64,000 nucleotides of DNA from Prochlorococcus sp. AG-388-F11 (GCA_003279845.1 QCGP01000001.1:145992-209991); one strand, 5' to 3'. Counted from the first letter of the stretch, positions 37,060 to 46,488 are shown. Notes: generated by a model from the letters alone, not told the origin. Made by a program: numbers and translations.

Positions 37060-37530
37060 TTATCGATCAAAGCGTTGTTTTACGCGAGTAGCTTTTCCTA
37101 CTCTATCTCTTAGATAGAATAACTTAGCTCTTCTTACTTTACCTCTACGTTCAACTTTTAGAGAGGCAACTTGTGGACTATGTAGCATAAATACTCTTTC
37201 AACACCTATGCCTTGGAAAATTCTTCTAACTGTAATTGTTTGGTTAAGACCCCCGTGTCTTTTTGCGATTACAACACCTTCATAAGGTTGAACTCTTTCT
37301 TTGTTACCCTCTGTAATTTTTACTCCAACTTTAACAGTGTCCCCAACATAAATTTCAGGTAATTCTTTTTTTGCTTGTTCATTCTCAAATTCCTCAATAA
37401 TGTTGGAAGAACTTATTGTTTTTGTAGTTTCGGAAACCAAGTTTTCCCCTTCTGTTTCGACTGCCACATCAATTGATCCATCAGGTTTAATGCCGGTTTC
37501 TAATTCATTTTCTTGTTTCTCTTTGGCCAT
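37060..37530 (-). CDS. rplS: 50S ribosomal protein L19
   Basis: Ribosomal protein at the 30S-50S interface. The core begins at about residue 57 ([16 protein letters not shown]) and contains [40 protein letters not shown] and the C-terminal [20 protein letters not shown], all diagnostic. Compared with the ~115-residue E. coli protein there is an acidic N-terminal extension of about 50 residues, predicted to be disordered. It heads the translation block with tRNA-Trp, the hyperconserved protein, tRNA-Asp and gltX. Confidence 0.95.
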   Translation of the reverse strand: MAKEKQENELETGIKPDGSIDVAVETEGENLVSETTKTISSSNIIEEFENEQAKKELPEIYVGDTVKVGVKITEGNKERVQPYEGVVIAKRHGGLNQTITVRRIFQGIGVERVFMLHSPQVASLKVERRGKVRRAKLFYLRDRVGKATRVKQRFDR

Positions 37531-37562
37531 TTTGGTCTTTTTATCCTAACAAGTTCTATATC

Positions 37563-37871
37563 TTAACCCTTCGACTCGCCTTTAGTAACCTTTTTGGTAA
37601 ATGAAATTGTTTTTGAAAACATTTGGAATCCCGTTATAAGCATCCACAATACTCCAAGAGAATTTAATAATACGTATATTAATTCTCCATTATCTCCAAG
37701 CCACTCGCCCTCGTGAAGCGACATTAACCAATGAACTTGCTCTCTAGAGTAACCCAGTAAGTCTTTTGAAACCCTATAAAGTAGCCCAGTAATTGAAGAT
37801 AAAAATAATGGAAGGAAAATCCAAGGCGCCAAAACTTTATGAAATTGCCTAGAATTAGTTAAAAATTTCAT
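37563..37871 (-). CDS. PepSY-associated-type small membrane protein, 102 residues
   Basis: Two hydrophobic helices (about residues 13-30 and 62-85) flank a hydrophilic segment with SREQVHWLMSLHEGEWLGDN. The N-terminal helix SRQFHKVLAPWIFLPLFLSS and the HEGEW motif resemble PepSY-associated membrane proteins of cyanobacteria. Their function is unknown, and some relatives sit with iron or redox proteins. It lies 32 bases upstream of rplS on the same strand and is divergent from map (91-base spacer). Confidence 0.72.
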   Translation of the reverse strand: MKFLTNSRQFHKVLAPWIFLPLFLSSITGLLYRVSKDLLGYSREQVHWLMSLHEGEWLGDNGELIYVLLNSLGVLWMLITGFQMFSKTISFTKKVTKGESKG

Positions 37872-37962
37872 TACTGTTGCCCATTGTTATTGATATATTT
37901 AAGATAGCCAAGAACGTAATGGCTATTTTGACGATATTAATCTTTTACTATTATTTATTCCA

Positions 37963-38802
37963 ATGAAACATTTTGCAGATCTTTTATTAAATAAAAATAA
38001 TAACAAAATTAATGATCAGGTCCCATTTATCCAAAGGAGAAGAGGAATTGAAATAAAGTCTGCACGAGAAATAAATCTTATGAAGAAATCTAGCAGAATA
38101 GTAGCAACAGTTCTGAGAGAAATTAATGAATTAATTAAGCCAGGAATGAGTACAAAAGATTTAGATGACTTCGCAGAAAAAAGGATAAAAAGTTTTGGAG
38201 CCGTACCTAGCTTTAAAGGCTATCATGGTTTCCCTTCTAGTATTTGTTCAAGTATTAATAATGAGGTTGTGCATGGGATACCAAGTAAAAATAAAATAAT
38301 CAAGAATGGTGACTTAGTTAAAATAGATACTGGAGCATATTTAGATGGATTTCATGGTGATAGTTGTATATCAATATGTGTTGGAGATGTTAGTTCAAAA
38401 GCTCAAAAACTAAGTGATGTGGCATTTAAAGCTCTAAATGCGGGCCTTTCAAAAATTAAGGCAGGAAATACACTACTCGATATAGCTGGGGAAATTGAAG
38501 ATGTTGTTAGAAAAAACGGATTTAGTGTTGTTGAAGACTATACCGGCCATGGAGTTGGAAGGAATCTGCACGAAGAGCCTTCGGTATTTAATTTTCGAAC
38601 TAAAGAATTGCCCAACGTAGTCTTACGTGAAGGAATGACACTTGCAGTTGAACCTATTGTTAACGAAGGGAGTAAATTTTGTAAAACATTAAATGATAGA
38701 TGGACTGTTATCACAAAAGATGGGAAATTATCTGCACAATGGGAGCATACAATAGTTGTTTTGAAAGATGGTATAGAAATATTGACAGATAGAGATTTCT
38801 GA
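37963..38802 (+). CDS. map: Methionine aminopeptidase, type I
   Basis: Removes the initiator Met from nascent proteins. Features include [39 protein letters not shown], the metal ligands in [17 protein letters not shown] (two Asp), [14 protein letters not shown] (His), [10 protein letters not shown] (Glu) and [11 protein letters not shown] (Glu). The protein has 279 residues and a short N-terminal extension before the catalytic core. Its end is 2 bases from the convergent SDR gene. Confidence 0.95.
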   Translation: MKHFADLLLNKNNNKINDQVPFIQRRRGIEIKSAREINLMKKSSRIVATVLREINELIKPGMSTKDLDDFAEKRIKSFGAVPSFKGYHGFPSSICSSINNEVVHGIPSKNKIIKNGDLVKIDTGAYLDGFHGDSCISICVGDVSSKAQKLSDVAFKALNAGLSKIKAGNTLLDIAGEIEDVVRKNGFSVVEDYTGHGVGRNLHEEPSVFNFRTKELPNVVLREGMTLAVEPIVNEGSKFCKTLNDRWTVITKDGKLSAQWEHTIVVLKDGIEILTDRDF

Positions 38803-38804
38803 TT

Positions 38805-39524
38805 TTAAGATTTATATTTATAAATAATCTTGCAATATAGAAAATTAAAAAATTCTTTCATGGGGAAAATTAAGTAGGTTAATGGGTTTGGACTAATTAT
38901 TATTAAAAAATTGTTTAGAGAAGCTAAATCATAAATCTTCTTAGAGACAAATTTCGGACTCATAATTCCTATTGGATTTAGTTCTGATTTAAAAGGCCCT
39001 AAGATGATTTTCTTTATAGTTAATTTTTTCTTAGTATCTTTGTTAAGAAGATTTTTTTTGAAAGAAACTAATTGACCAATTAGCGATTTACTTATCTCAT
39101 ATGATGGGTTAAGAGCTGGTAATATTTCTGCTTCAGATGTGTTTATCCAAATCTCTTTTTTTATATATGATTCATTTTTTAAAGCAATATCTTCAAATAA
39201 ATTTAAAAATTTGAATTTGCTTAGTGCATTTATTTCTATTGAGTTTTCATAATTTGAGTTTTCTCGACTTAAATTATAGATTCCGTGGTTCAAAATTAAA
39301 ATATCTAATTTTTTTAGATGCTTTTTTAATGTATATTCTTTCCCACATTCCCATTGAATCCATTCATTGGGAGACTCGATATTTATTTCATTATCAATTC
39401 TACTATGAGTAAATCCAACTACCTTATACCCTTTCTGACGAAATAATTTTGTTAGTTCTTTCCCTAATGCTCCTGAAGCTCCGGTAATCCCAACAGTTTT
39501 TACGTTTTTGATTGAGTTTTTCAT
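38805..39524 (-). CDS. Short-chain dehydrogenase/reductase-like protein
   Basis: A 239-residue Rossmann-fold protein. The N-terminus has TVGITGASGALGKELTKLFR (the TGxxxGxG cofactor loop), LDILILNHGIYNL in place of the usual NNAG motif, a Ser region WINTSEAEIL, and YEISKSLIGQLVSF as the catalytic Tyr-x-x-x-Lys. The C-terminus ends in a hydrophobic segment (FLIIISPNPLTYLIFPMKEF) that may lie at the membrane. It resembles the SDR half of cyanobacterial proteins annotated as sterol desaturase/SDR, but no desaturase half is present. Substrate unknown. Confidence 0.72.
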   Translation of the reverse strand: MKNSIKNVKTVGITGASGALGKELTKLFRQKGYKVVGFTHSRIDNEINIESPNEWIQWECGKEYTLKKHLKKLDILILNHGIYNLSRENSNYENSIEINALSKFKFLNLFEDIALKNESYIKKEIWINTSEAEILPALNPSYEISKSLIGQLVSFKKNLLNKDTKKKLTIKKIILGPFKSELNPIGIMSPKFVSKKIYDLASLNNFLIIISPNPLTYLIFPMKEFFNFLYCKIIYKYKS

Positions 39525-39679
39525 TTGGTTTGATTTTGGTTAATTACCAAAGAATTAAAATAAATTTACCTAAAAAAATTATTAATTTATCTATTTGATT
39601 AAAACTCATAAATAAATATTTGTTTAGTTCTAAAAAAAATATTATCTTGAACCTATATTGATATATTATTTTACTGATT

Positions 39680-40789
39680 ATGAGCGATATATTATTAATT
39701 GGTTCATGTGAGCCATTTAGTGGTAAGTCTGCACTAGTTCTTGGTATTGCAAAAAGACTCCTTCTGGAGAAAAAAAAAGTACGAATTGGTAAACCACTTG
39801 CAACATGTATAGAACTTACTAATTTACCCTCAATGTCTTATGAGGGACTAATAGACGACGATGTTAAGTTTATTGGATCTACATTAAATATCGAAGAGGG
39901 TAATTTAATTTCTTCAGTAGGATTATTGGATAATATATCAGCTGAAAAAAGAATCTCTAATAAAGACTTGCTCCCAGGAAAAGGTTTTGATCAAATAAAG
40001 GCATTAGTGAATGATGATTTTGAAGGTTTAAACATTCTTGAAGCAGCAGGAAGTATTCATGAAGGTATGATTTATGGTTTAAGTCTTCCTCAATTGGCTG
40101 AGAGTTTAGATGCGAAAGTCCTGATTGTTAATCTATGGGAAGATTGTAAAAGTGTAGATGCATTACTTGATGCGAAAAAACAATTAGGAGAGCATTTGGC
40201 TGGAGTAGTATTGAATGCCGTTTTGCCTGAAGAAGTGGAAAAAGTTAACAATGAAATAATACCTTCTCTTAAAGATTTGAATATTGAAGTGTTTGGGGTA
40301 ATGCCTAAATCACCACTACTCAGAAGTGTTACTGTCGGTGAGCTTGTAAGAAGATTAGATGCAAAGGTAATTTGTTGCCCTGAAAAAGATGAATTACTTG
40401 TTGAGACATTAAGTATTGGTGCGATGGGTGTTAATTCTGCAATGGAATTTTTTAGAAGAAGAAGAAATATGGCTGTAGTTACAGGTGCTGACAGAACTGA
40501 TATTCAACTTGCGGCATTGGAAGCTTCGACTCAATGCCTCATTTTAACTGGTATGGGAGAACCTCTATCACAGTTGATTCATCGAGCGGAGGAATTGGAG
40601 GTTCCAATTTTAAAAGTGGAATTAGATACCCTTGCTTCCGTAGAAATTATTGAGCGAGCTTTTGGTCATGTCAGGATACATGAATCAATTAAAGCTTCTT
40701 ATGCAGTCCAATTAGTTCAGGAGCATGTAAATCTAAAAAGAATTCTCGAAAAGATAGAATTTCCCTGCAATTTTTCAGATAAATGCTAA
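39680..40789 (+). CDS. BioD-like P-loop protein with DRTGG domain (phosphotransacetylase-like family)
   Basis: A 369-residue protein. The N-terminal half is a dethiobiotin-synthetase-like P-loop domain (IGSCEPFSGKSALVLGIAKR, with ILEAAGSIHEGMIYGLSLPQ and VLIVNLWEDCKSVDALL). The C-terminal half is a DRTGG-type domain (VITGADRTDIQLAALEAS-like: AVVTGADRTDIQLAALEAST, then ILTGMGEPLSQLIHRAEELE). This order matches the N-terminal regulatory portion of long phosphotransacetylases, but the catalytic PTA domain is missing. A role as nucleotide-sensing regulator or P-loop synthetase is possible and unproven. A SLOG-like gene follows after 25 bases. Confidence 0.78.
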   Translation: MSDILLIGSCEPFSGKSALVLGIAKRLLLEKKKVRIGKPLATCIELTNLPSMSYEGLIDDDVKFIGSTLNIEEGNLISSVGLLDNISAEKRISNKDLLPGKGFDQIKALVNDDFEGLNILEAAGSIHEGMIYGLSLPQLAESLDAKVLIVNLWEDCKSVDALLDAKKQLGEHLAGVVLNAVLPEEVEKVNNEIIPSLKDLNIEVFGVMPKSPLLRSVTVGELVRRLDAKVICCPEKDELLVETLSIGAMGVNSAMEFFRRRRNMAVVTGADRTDIQLAALEASTQCLILTGMGEPLSQLIHRAEELEVPILKVELDTLASVEIIERAFGHVRIHESIKASYAVQLVQEHVNLKRILEKIEFPCNFSDKC

Positions 40790-40814
40790 TTTCAAATATA
40801 GGAACTATTTTATT

Positions 40815-41327
40815 TTGAGTCGTTCATTAGATTTACCGGCAACTGAGGGTGTTGATGCTCTAGCTCAAGAACTCGCAAAAATCCAAGATAATGGGAAAAG
40901 GAGGATTGCTTTTTTAGGCAGTAGACATGTGCCAGTTGTCGACATCCACTTAATTGAGTTGATAGCAAGGTCTTTAGCAGAGGAGGGTCATAATATTCTC
41001 ACATCTGGATCTCAAGGGGTGAATGCGGCAGTTATTCGTGCTGTTTTAGGTATTAATCCATCATTATTGACTGTTTTATTACCACAAAGTCTTGATAGAC
41101 AAATACCCGAAATCAAGGATCAACTTGAAAAGGTTATGCATTTGGTTGAAAAGAGTGAAAATGACGAATTGCCATTACCATTAGCAAGCAGTCTATGTAA
41201 TCAAGAGATCATTACAAGATGCGATCAATTAATATGCTTTGCCTTCCACGATAGTGAAACCCTATTAAATAGTTGTAGATGTGCGGAAGAAATGGGGAAA
41301 ATGGTAAGTTTATTATTTTTTGATTAA
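40815..41327 (+). CDS. SLOG/DprA-like Rossmann protein, 170 residues
   Basis: Soluble protein with RRIAFLGSRHVPVVDIHLIE, LAEEGHNILTSGSQGVNAAV and ITRCDQLICFAFHDSETLLN. The GS-x-G phosphate loop and the following nucleotide-binding arrangement resemble the SLOG superfamily (DprA, LOG, TIR-like binding proteins). It may bind nucleotides or act on DNA, but it is far shorter than DprA and lacks its helical domains. The start is TTG at 40815. It is part of a plus-strand series with the P-loop/DRTGG protein upstream and YajQ downstream. Confidence 0.7.
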   Translation: MSRSLDLPATEGVDALAQELAKIQDNGKRRIAFLGSRHVPVVDIHLIELIARSLAEEGHNILTSGSQGVNAAVIRAVLGINPSLLTVLLPQSLDRQIPEIKDQLEKVMHLVEKSENDELPLPLASSLCNQEIITRCDQLICFAFHDSETLLNSCRCAEEMGKMVSLLFFD

Positions 41328-41394
41328 ATTAATCTATTTTTTCTTATTTAGATCAAATTTATGCTAATAATAATCAGGCGAATATAATCTTACG

Positions 41395-41892
41395 ATGGCA
41401 GAAAGTTTTTCATTTGATGTGGTTTCTGATTTTGAAAGACAGGAATTAGTCAATACCTTGGATCAAGTAAAGAGGGAAATTTCACAGCGTTACGATCTCA
41501 AAGAGACAGATACGTCAGTTGATTTAGATAAAGAATATATTTATATATTTACTAATAGTGAATTAACTCTAAATGCTGTAAATGACATGATTAGACAAAA
41601 GGCAATAAAAAGGAACTTATCTTTGAAAATTTTTGACTTCGGCGAAATTGAAATAGTAAGTGGTAATAAAGTTAAACAGACAATTTTATTGAAGCAAGGG
41701 ATTAAACAAGAAATAGCAAAAAAAATTAGTAAAAATATTAGAGATCATATAAAAAAAATTAATGTCAGCATCAATGGAGAAACACTCAGAGTCTCTAGTA
41801 AGAGCAAAAATGATCTTCAATCAGCAATAAAGCTCGTTAGTAATTTGGAAGATTCTTTGAATATTCCTCTGAAAGCGAGCAACTTTAGATAA
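41395..41892 (+). CDS. YajQ family nucleotide-binding protein
   Basis: A 165-residue protein of the YajQ/UPF0234 family, two ferredoxin-like domains that bind nucleotides; in some bacteria it is reported to bind cyclic di-GMP. Characteristic regions are FSFDVVSDFERQELVNTLDQ, the early REISQRYDLKETDTSV, and the later KIKINVSINGE-like segment (KKINVSINGETLRVSSKSKN). It is the third gene of a plus-strand series. No cyclic di-GMP enzymes are seen in this window, so its ligand here is open. Confidence 0.88.
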   Translation: MAESFSFDVVSDFERQELVNTLDQVKREISQRYDLKETDTSVDLDKEYIYIFTNSELTLNAVNDMIRQKAIKRNLSLKIFDFGEIEIVSGNKVKQTILLKQGIKQEIAKKISKNIRDHIKKINVSINGETLRVSSKSKNDLQSAIKLVSNLEDSLNIPLKASNFR

Positions 41893-41919
41893 AATCTTGA
41901 TTAAGGTTATTTCTAAAAA

Positions 41920-42126
41920 ATGTCAGATTATCCAGAATCTCTTATAAAATCTTTGTTTGTAAAGGTAAAAGAATATCCTCGTTTTTCAATAGGAGAAATA
42001 GAAAAATTTTGTTGGATGGCAGTGCATGAGTATAAACATGGTGTTTTGCCTTCAGAATATGACATTAGGGAGATCGATGAGGACCTTTATTTACAACTTT
42101 TGCTTCAATTTAAATCACATCATTAA
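41920..42126 (+). CDS. Small unknown protein, 68 residues
   Basis: Not recognised. It reads MSDYPESLIKSLFVKVKEYP, then FSIGEIEKFCWMAVHEYKHG and a C-terminal acidic/hydrophobic part ending LLQFKSHH. It looks soluble and mostly helical, with one Cys and an aromatic Trp-Met pair, and no membrane helix. It starts with ATG 27 bases after yajQ and probably belongs to the same transcript. The 111-base gap to the prohibitin-like gene carries nothing I recognise. Confidence 0.65.
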   Translation: MSDYPESLIKSLFVKVKEYPRFSIGEIEKFCWMAVHEYKHGVLPSEYDIREIDEDLYLQLLLQFKSHH

Positions 42127-42237
42127 AAAAATGCAATTTATCTTTTCTTTAATTATTAAAAAAATATTTTAATTAAATGCCTTACTAATGCACTAATTAA
42201 TTTCATTAAATAAAATGAATTAAAAGTAAAGAATTTA

Positions 42238-43041
42238 ATGTCAAGTTCGTTTAAAAATGTCACGCCTACTGGTCCCGGTGGGACTGCAACACTATTAATT
42301 GTATTGTCTTTTACAGGCTTTCTTTTACTTACACAGTCTCTCTTCGTTGTTCCCTCAGGACAGGTTGCTGTAGTTACAACATTAGGAAAAGTTAGTGGAC
42401 CCTCTAGGAGAGCGGGTTTAAATTTTAAACTCCCATTCATTCAGTCTGTATATCCATTTGATATTAAAACTCAAGTTCAACCTGAAAAATTTGAAACCTT
42501 AACCAAGGATCTTCAGGTAATTAGAGCAACAGCTACAGTCAAATATTCAGTTAAGCCTCAGGAAGCAGGAAGAATTTTTGCCACAATTGCCAGCAGAAAT
42601 AGCGATGTTTATCAAAAAATTGTACAGCCATCTTTACTCAAAGCTCTTAAATCAGTCTTTTCACAGTATGAGCTAGAGACAATCGCTACAGAGTTTGCAG
42701 TCATTTCTGAGAAAGTAGGTGATACAGTTGCTCAGGAACTAAATTCATTCGATTATGTCGATGTTAAAAGTTTAGATCTTACTGGATTAGAGATTGCTGA
42801 AGAATATAGAGCTGCTATTGAACAAAAACAAATAGCAGGTCAACAACTATTAAGAGCTAAAACAGAAGTGGAAATTGCTGAACAAGAAGCACTTAGATAC
42901 GAAACATTAAATAGAAGTCTTGATGATCAAGTACTTTTCAAATTGTTCCTTGATAAATGGGATGGTAGTACACAGGTTGTGCCTGGCCTTCCTGGTTCAG
43001 AAGGAGGCAGTCCACCTGTCATAGTTGGTGGTAGAAGATAA
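42238..43041 (+). CDS. Prohibitin/SPFH (band 7) membrane protein
   Basis: A 267-residue SPFH-family protein that forms large membrane rings and scaffolds other complexes. One N-terminal membrane helix (about residues 18-38) is followed by SLFVVPSGQVAVVTTLGKVS, the SPFH core with FDIKTQVQPEKFETLTKDLQ and SVFSQYELETIATEFAVISE, then a coiled-coil region (EEYRAAIEQKQIAGQQLLRA). The C-terminus has a Pro/Gly-rich tail ending GGSPPVIVGGRR. Cyanobacterial prohibitins are thylakoid or plasma membrane proteins of uncertain function. Confidence 0.9.
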   Translation: MSSSFKNVTPTGPGGTATLLIVLSFTGFLLLTQSLFVVPSGQVAVVTTLGKVSGPSRRAGLNFKLPFIQSVYPFDIKTQVQPEKFETLTKDLQVIRATATVKYSVKPQEAGRIFATIASRNSDVYQKIVQPSLLKALKSVFSQYELETIATEFAVISEKVGDTVAQELNSFDYVDVKSLDLTGLEIAEEYRAAIEQKQIAGQQLLRAKTEVEIAEQEALRYETLNRSLDDQVLFKLFLDKWDGSTQVVPGLPGSEGGSPPVIVGGRR

Positions 43042-43126
43042 TAATTATTAAATTTTTTTTAATCTTGTAATTTAAAATAGTAATTTATCTTGATTAATTT
43101 TACTTTCTTAAAAAATTAATAAGATG

Positions 43127-44428
43127 TTAATTTTTTATAGAATTAAAAGATTGATCAAATGCTTCGATGGTTTTGTCTATCTCAGCCTCACTATGAGCTA
43201 ATGATGTGAAGCCAGCTTCAAAAGGACTTGGAGCAAGGTAAATACCTCTTTTAAGCATCTCTCTATGTAACTTACCAAATAGTTCAGCATTATTTGTTTT
43301 TGCTTCATCAAAGTTCCTTACTGGCCCATCACATAAGAAAAATCCAAACATGGCACTCACACTTCCTCCATTGATAGCGATACCATTATTTTCTGCCGAC
43401 TGAATTATACCTTCAATAAGTCTTGAGGTTGTTGCATCTAGTTTTTCATAAGTACCTTCTTGTTTGAGTAGTTCAAGAGTCTTTATTCCTGCAGTCATTG
43501 CGAGTGGGTTACCGCTCAATGTACCTGCCTGGTAGACAGGTCCGGAAGGAGCAACCATAGACATGATTTCTTTCTTGCCGCCATATGCTCCAACCGGTAG
43601 ACCTCCTCCAATTACTTTTCCAAGTGTGGTTAAATCAGGAGTAACTCCGAATTTTTCTTGGGCGCCTCCATAACTTATTCTGAACCCGGTCATTACTTCA
43701 TCGAAAACTAGTAAGGATCCATTCTCAGTGGTTAATTCTCTTAAACCTTCTAAGAATCCAGGCTCAGGAGTAATAAATCCAGCATTACCAACAATAGGCT
43801 CAAGTATTACACCTGAAATGGCATCAGGATTTTCAGAAAATAATTTTTTTACAGCTTCAAGATCATTGTAAGGTGCAGTAAGTGTGTTGGCGGTTGTAGT
43901 TCGTGGAACCCCTGGTGAATCTGGTAATCCTAAAGTAGCCACACCTGATCCTGCTTTTACTAAAAACATATCTGCATGTCCGTGATAGCAACCGTCAAAT
44001 TTTATAACCTTATCTCTTCCGGTAAAGGCTCTCATTAGCCTTAAAACTGCCATGCAAGCTTCAGTCCCACTATTAACAAACCTAACCATTTCTACAGATG
44101 GGACAGCATCTATAACCATCTCAGCAAGAGTGTTTTCTAAAACACATGGAGCTCCAAAGCTTGTACCTTTCTCAATTGCCTCTTGTAGTGCTGTTGTAAC
44201 TTCAGGGTGTGCATGTCCGCATATTGCAGGCCCCCAACTTCCTATATAGTCAATATACCTATTCCCATCAATATCCCAAGCAAAAGGGCCTTTTACTCTA
44301 TCAAAAACTATTGGCTGTCCACCGACAGACTTAAAAGCTCTCACTGGAGAGCTAACACCTCCAGGCATTAATTCTTGTGCAGCAGAGAAAACTTCTTCTG
44401 ATTGGGTGAAATTTAATATGTCAGTCAC
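43127..44428 (-). CDS. hemL: Glutamate-1-semialdehyde 2,1-aminomutase
   Basis: PLP enzyme that makes 5-aminolevulinate from glutamate-1-semialdehyde in the C5 pathway. Signature parts are [74 protein letters not shown] and the PLP lysine in [18 protein letters not shown] chose the GTG at 44428 (433 residues, the normal length), because the conserved sequence [13 protein letters not shown] begins right after it. An ATG at 44500 would add 24 residues with no resemblance to the family. gltX and hemC in this window belong to the same pathway. Confidence 0.95.
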   Translation of the reverse strand: MTDILNFTQSEEVFSAAQELMPGGVSSPVRAFKSVGGQPIVFDRVKGPFAWDIDGNRYIDYIGSWGPAICGHAHPEVTTALQEAIEKGTSFGAPCVLENTLAEMVIDAVPSVEMVRFVNSGTEACMAVLRLMRAFTGRDKVIKFDGCYHGHADMFLVKAGSGVATLGLPDSPGVPRTTTANTLTAPYNDLEAVKKLFSENPDAISGVILEPIVGNAGFITPEPGFLEGLRELTTENGSLLVFDEVMTGFRISYGGAQEKFGVTPDLTTLGKVIGGGLPVGAYGGKKEIMSMVAPSGPVYQAGTLSGNPLAMTAGIKTLELLKQEGTYEKLDATTSRLIEGIIQSAENNGIAINGGSVSAMFGFFLCDGPVRNFDEAKTNNAELFGKLHREMLKRGIYLAPSPFEAGFTSLAHSEAEIDKTIEAFDQSFNSIKN

Positions 44429-44654
44429 AATTTGATTAAATAAAGCTTTGAGAAAAATTTTGTCATGTTCTAACTTATAAATAAGTAAAAATTTTGTCAA
44501 ATAGAATGAAATTCTACATTATGATATTTTTATTGCGTTAGTTTGGATTGTAAATAATTAATTTTCAGGAAATCATAATACAAATCAATATCACCCCAAA
44601 TAACTCTTTATTGATGAGCATTCTCAGGCATTAAAGAATTTATATTTAATTTAT

Positions 44655-45500
44655 TTATATTTCGAAAAAATCATCTTCAATATCAAAAAAATCTACATTT
44701 ATGTCATTTAAGTTAAGGTCAATCATTACTGGGGCATGATCACTTGGGCGTATATTTTCTCTAGGTGAGCTGTCTATGACACAGCTTTTAAGTTTAGATG
44801 ATAGTTCTTTACTGATGTAGATATGGTCTATTCTCCAACCTTTATTTAATTCATATGAGTTATTACGGTAATCCCACCAACTCCAATCGCTTTTATTTTT
44901 TTCAAAAATCCTGAATGAATCTATTAATCTTTCTTTCAAAACATTATTTAATGCATTTCTCTCTATCTCTGAAGCCATTATTCCACCTGCATATTTATCT
45001 GGATCATGAATATCTAAGTCAGATGGAGCAACGTTAAAATCACCCATAAGACAGATCAATTGTCCTTTTTTTTCTTGCTCATCCAAAAAAGAAGCTAAAC
45101 AATTTAACCAATTAATTTTGTATCGGAACTTTTCAGATACCAGCGAAGATCCATTAGGAACATACACATTTATGATTTTAATACCATTAATTTCAGCAGA
45201 AATTAATCTTTTTTGATCTAGGAAAATTCCTATATTTTGATCAAAATCTTTACAACCGTAGAAGCCTTTTTTAACATTTTCTGCTTTAATTTTTGAAATA
45301 ATAGCAACTCCATTGTATGACTTTTGTCCGTAAACTTCTACTGAATAGCCTAATTTTTCAAAAGGTTCAATTGGGAAATTATCATCCATCACTTTTGTTT
45401 CTTGAAAACATATAATGTCTGGATTGACTTGATTAATCCAATCTATTATTTGTGAAAGTCTGGTTCTTATAGAGTTAACATTCCAAGTTGCTATTAACAA
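44655..45500 (-). CDS. xth: Exodeoxyribonuclease III
   Basis: Base-excision-repair AP endonuclease/3'-5' exonuclease of the EEP fold. Starts LIATWNVNSIRTRLSQIIDW, and shows ICFQETKVMDDNFP, VYVPNGSSLVSEKFRYKINW, LICLMGDFNVAPSDLDIHDP (Asp, Asn) and RPSDHAPVMIDL (Asp-His). The start is TTG at 45500, one residue before the conserved core, and no better codon is nearby. At 281 residues it is normal. The 154-base spacer to hemL shows nothing clear. Confidence 0.93.
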   Translation of the reverse strand: MLIATWNVNSIRTRLSQIIDWINQVNPDIICFQETKVMDDNFPIEPFEKLGYSVEVYGQKSYNGVAIISKIKAENVKKGFYGCKDFDQNIGIFLDQKRLISAEINGIKIINVYVPNGSSLVSEKFRYKINWLNCLASFLDEQEKKGQLICLMGDFNVAPSDLDIHDPDKYAGGIMASEIERNALNNVLKERLIDSFRIFEKNKSDWSWWDYRNNSYELNKGWRIDHIYISKELSSKLKSCVIDSSPRENIRPSDHAPVMIDLNLNDINVDFFDIEDDFFEI

Positions 45501-45571
45501 ATTTCTACTAGAATATGTAGAATTAAATTAGCAAAAAATTTTAGTATTATATAATTTTGAAAATAAATAAA

Positions 45572-45856
45572 ATGAAAATTTATTTTTGTAAAAATCAATT
45601 AAACCTAATAACTTTAGTTTTTTTTCTGATTTCCTTGATTTCTTTAAAAGGTCAATATCTTCGTGCTGAATATTTATTTGAAGATTTGCAAATCGATAGC
45701 TCTACTAAAGTAGAGGAGGACAAATCAGTTATTCCTACTAATCCGTTTGAAATTGTAGAAATGATTAGAAGATATAATAGTTTGAATGATGCAACTAATC
45801 CCTCTGATGCTATAGACAATGCGTTAGAGTCATTTAATACTCTGGAGGAAAAATAA
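45572..45856 (+). CDS. Predicted exported small protein, 94 residues
   Basis: Not recognised. From the ATG at 45572 it reads MKIYFCKNQLNLITLVFFLI, a hydrophobic signal or anchor continuing to SLKGQYLRAEY, then an acidic hydrophilic region with PTNPFEIVEMIRRYNSLNDA and a Ser/Asp-rich end. A TTG 15 bases upstream is in frame but less likely. The segment after the signal is mostly charged and helical. It is divergent from xth and lies 38 bases before another unknown gene on the same strand. Confidence 0.62.
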   Translation: MKIYFCKNQLNLITLVFFLISLISLKGQYLRAEYLFEDLQIDSSTKVEEDKSVIPTNPFEIVEMIRRYNSLNDATNPSDAIDNALESFNTLEEK

Positions 45857-45894
45857 GAAACTTAAGACGATAAATTGTCATTTTAATCTTTAAT

Positions 45895-46488
45895 ATGTTA
45901 AAAAATCCTATCCCAAAAGTTACAGATAAATTGCAGTACAGAGCTATTGGTATTGTAAATGGTAAATTTATTCCCCATAATAGTAATCAAATAAATAGAG
46001 GCTATATAAGTGATAACAAAGGCGAAAAAATTGAAACTGTAATACTTGGAAAAGCTTTATCACTTTTAAAAAAGCATATTGATTTAAAGAAAAGTTATTT
46101 TTGGATTGTTTACCCAAAAAATAAAAATACACAAAGCTTGCATTTACAAGTAGTTGGCATCTGGGATCCTTATCAACTTAATGATTTTCCAAATAATTCT
46201 TCAAAAATAAACTTTTCTAATTTATTAGAGGAAATAGATTTAAAAGATAATTATTTTTCTATTAGAGGTGAATTAGTTTTTGTAAACACTCAAAAGAAAG
46301 AGGTTGTTATTAAGATTTGTTCTGCTTTAAAACAGAAGAATTTAAAAAATAAAAATTTTAAATTATCAATAAAAGGCGAGCTTTCTATTAAACTTCTCAA
46401 TAGTTTTGTAAGTTTAGATGTTAACAGGGATGGAAATTCTTTAAAGTTACTAAATTACGAAGTTATTGAAAAGAATCTGCCTAAATAA
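45895..46488 (+). CDS. Unknown protein, 197 residues, conserved-type
   Basis: Not recognised by function. The N-terminal half contains LQYRAIGIVNGKFIPHN, AVLGKALSLLKKHI-like sequence (VILGKALSLLKKHIDLKKSY) and FWIVYPKNKNTQSLHLQVVG. The C-terminal half has YFSIRGELVFVNTQKKEVVI and LSIKGELSIKLLNSFVSLDV. The alternating hydrophobic pattern suggests a beta-rich, possibly OB-like fold. No signal or membrane helix is seen. It lies between a small exported protein and larC. Confidence 0.65.
   Translation: MLKNPIPKVTDKLQYRAIGIVNGKFIPHNSNQINRGYISDNKGEKIETVILGKALSLLKKHIDLKKSYFWIVYPKNKNTQSLHLQVVGIWDPYQLNDFPNNSSKINFSNLLEEIDLKDNYFSIRGELVFVNTQKKEVVIKICSALKQKNLKNKNFKLSIKGELSIKLLNSFVSLDVNRDGNSLKLLNYEVIEKNLPK

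Noticed and set aside
38803..38840. Hairpin at the convergent map/SDR ends as terminator
   Set aside because: The A+T-rich palindrome is imperfect, bulged, and partly inside the SDR coding end; such sequence arises by chance here.
44429..44500. 24-residue N-terminal extension of HemL from an upstream ATG
   Set aside because: The extension is unlike the family, and the GTG at 44428 gives the normal length and N-terminus.
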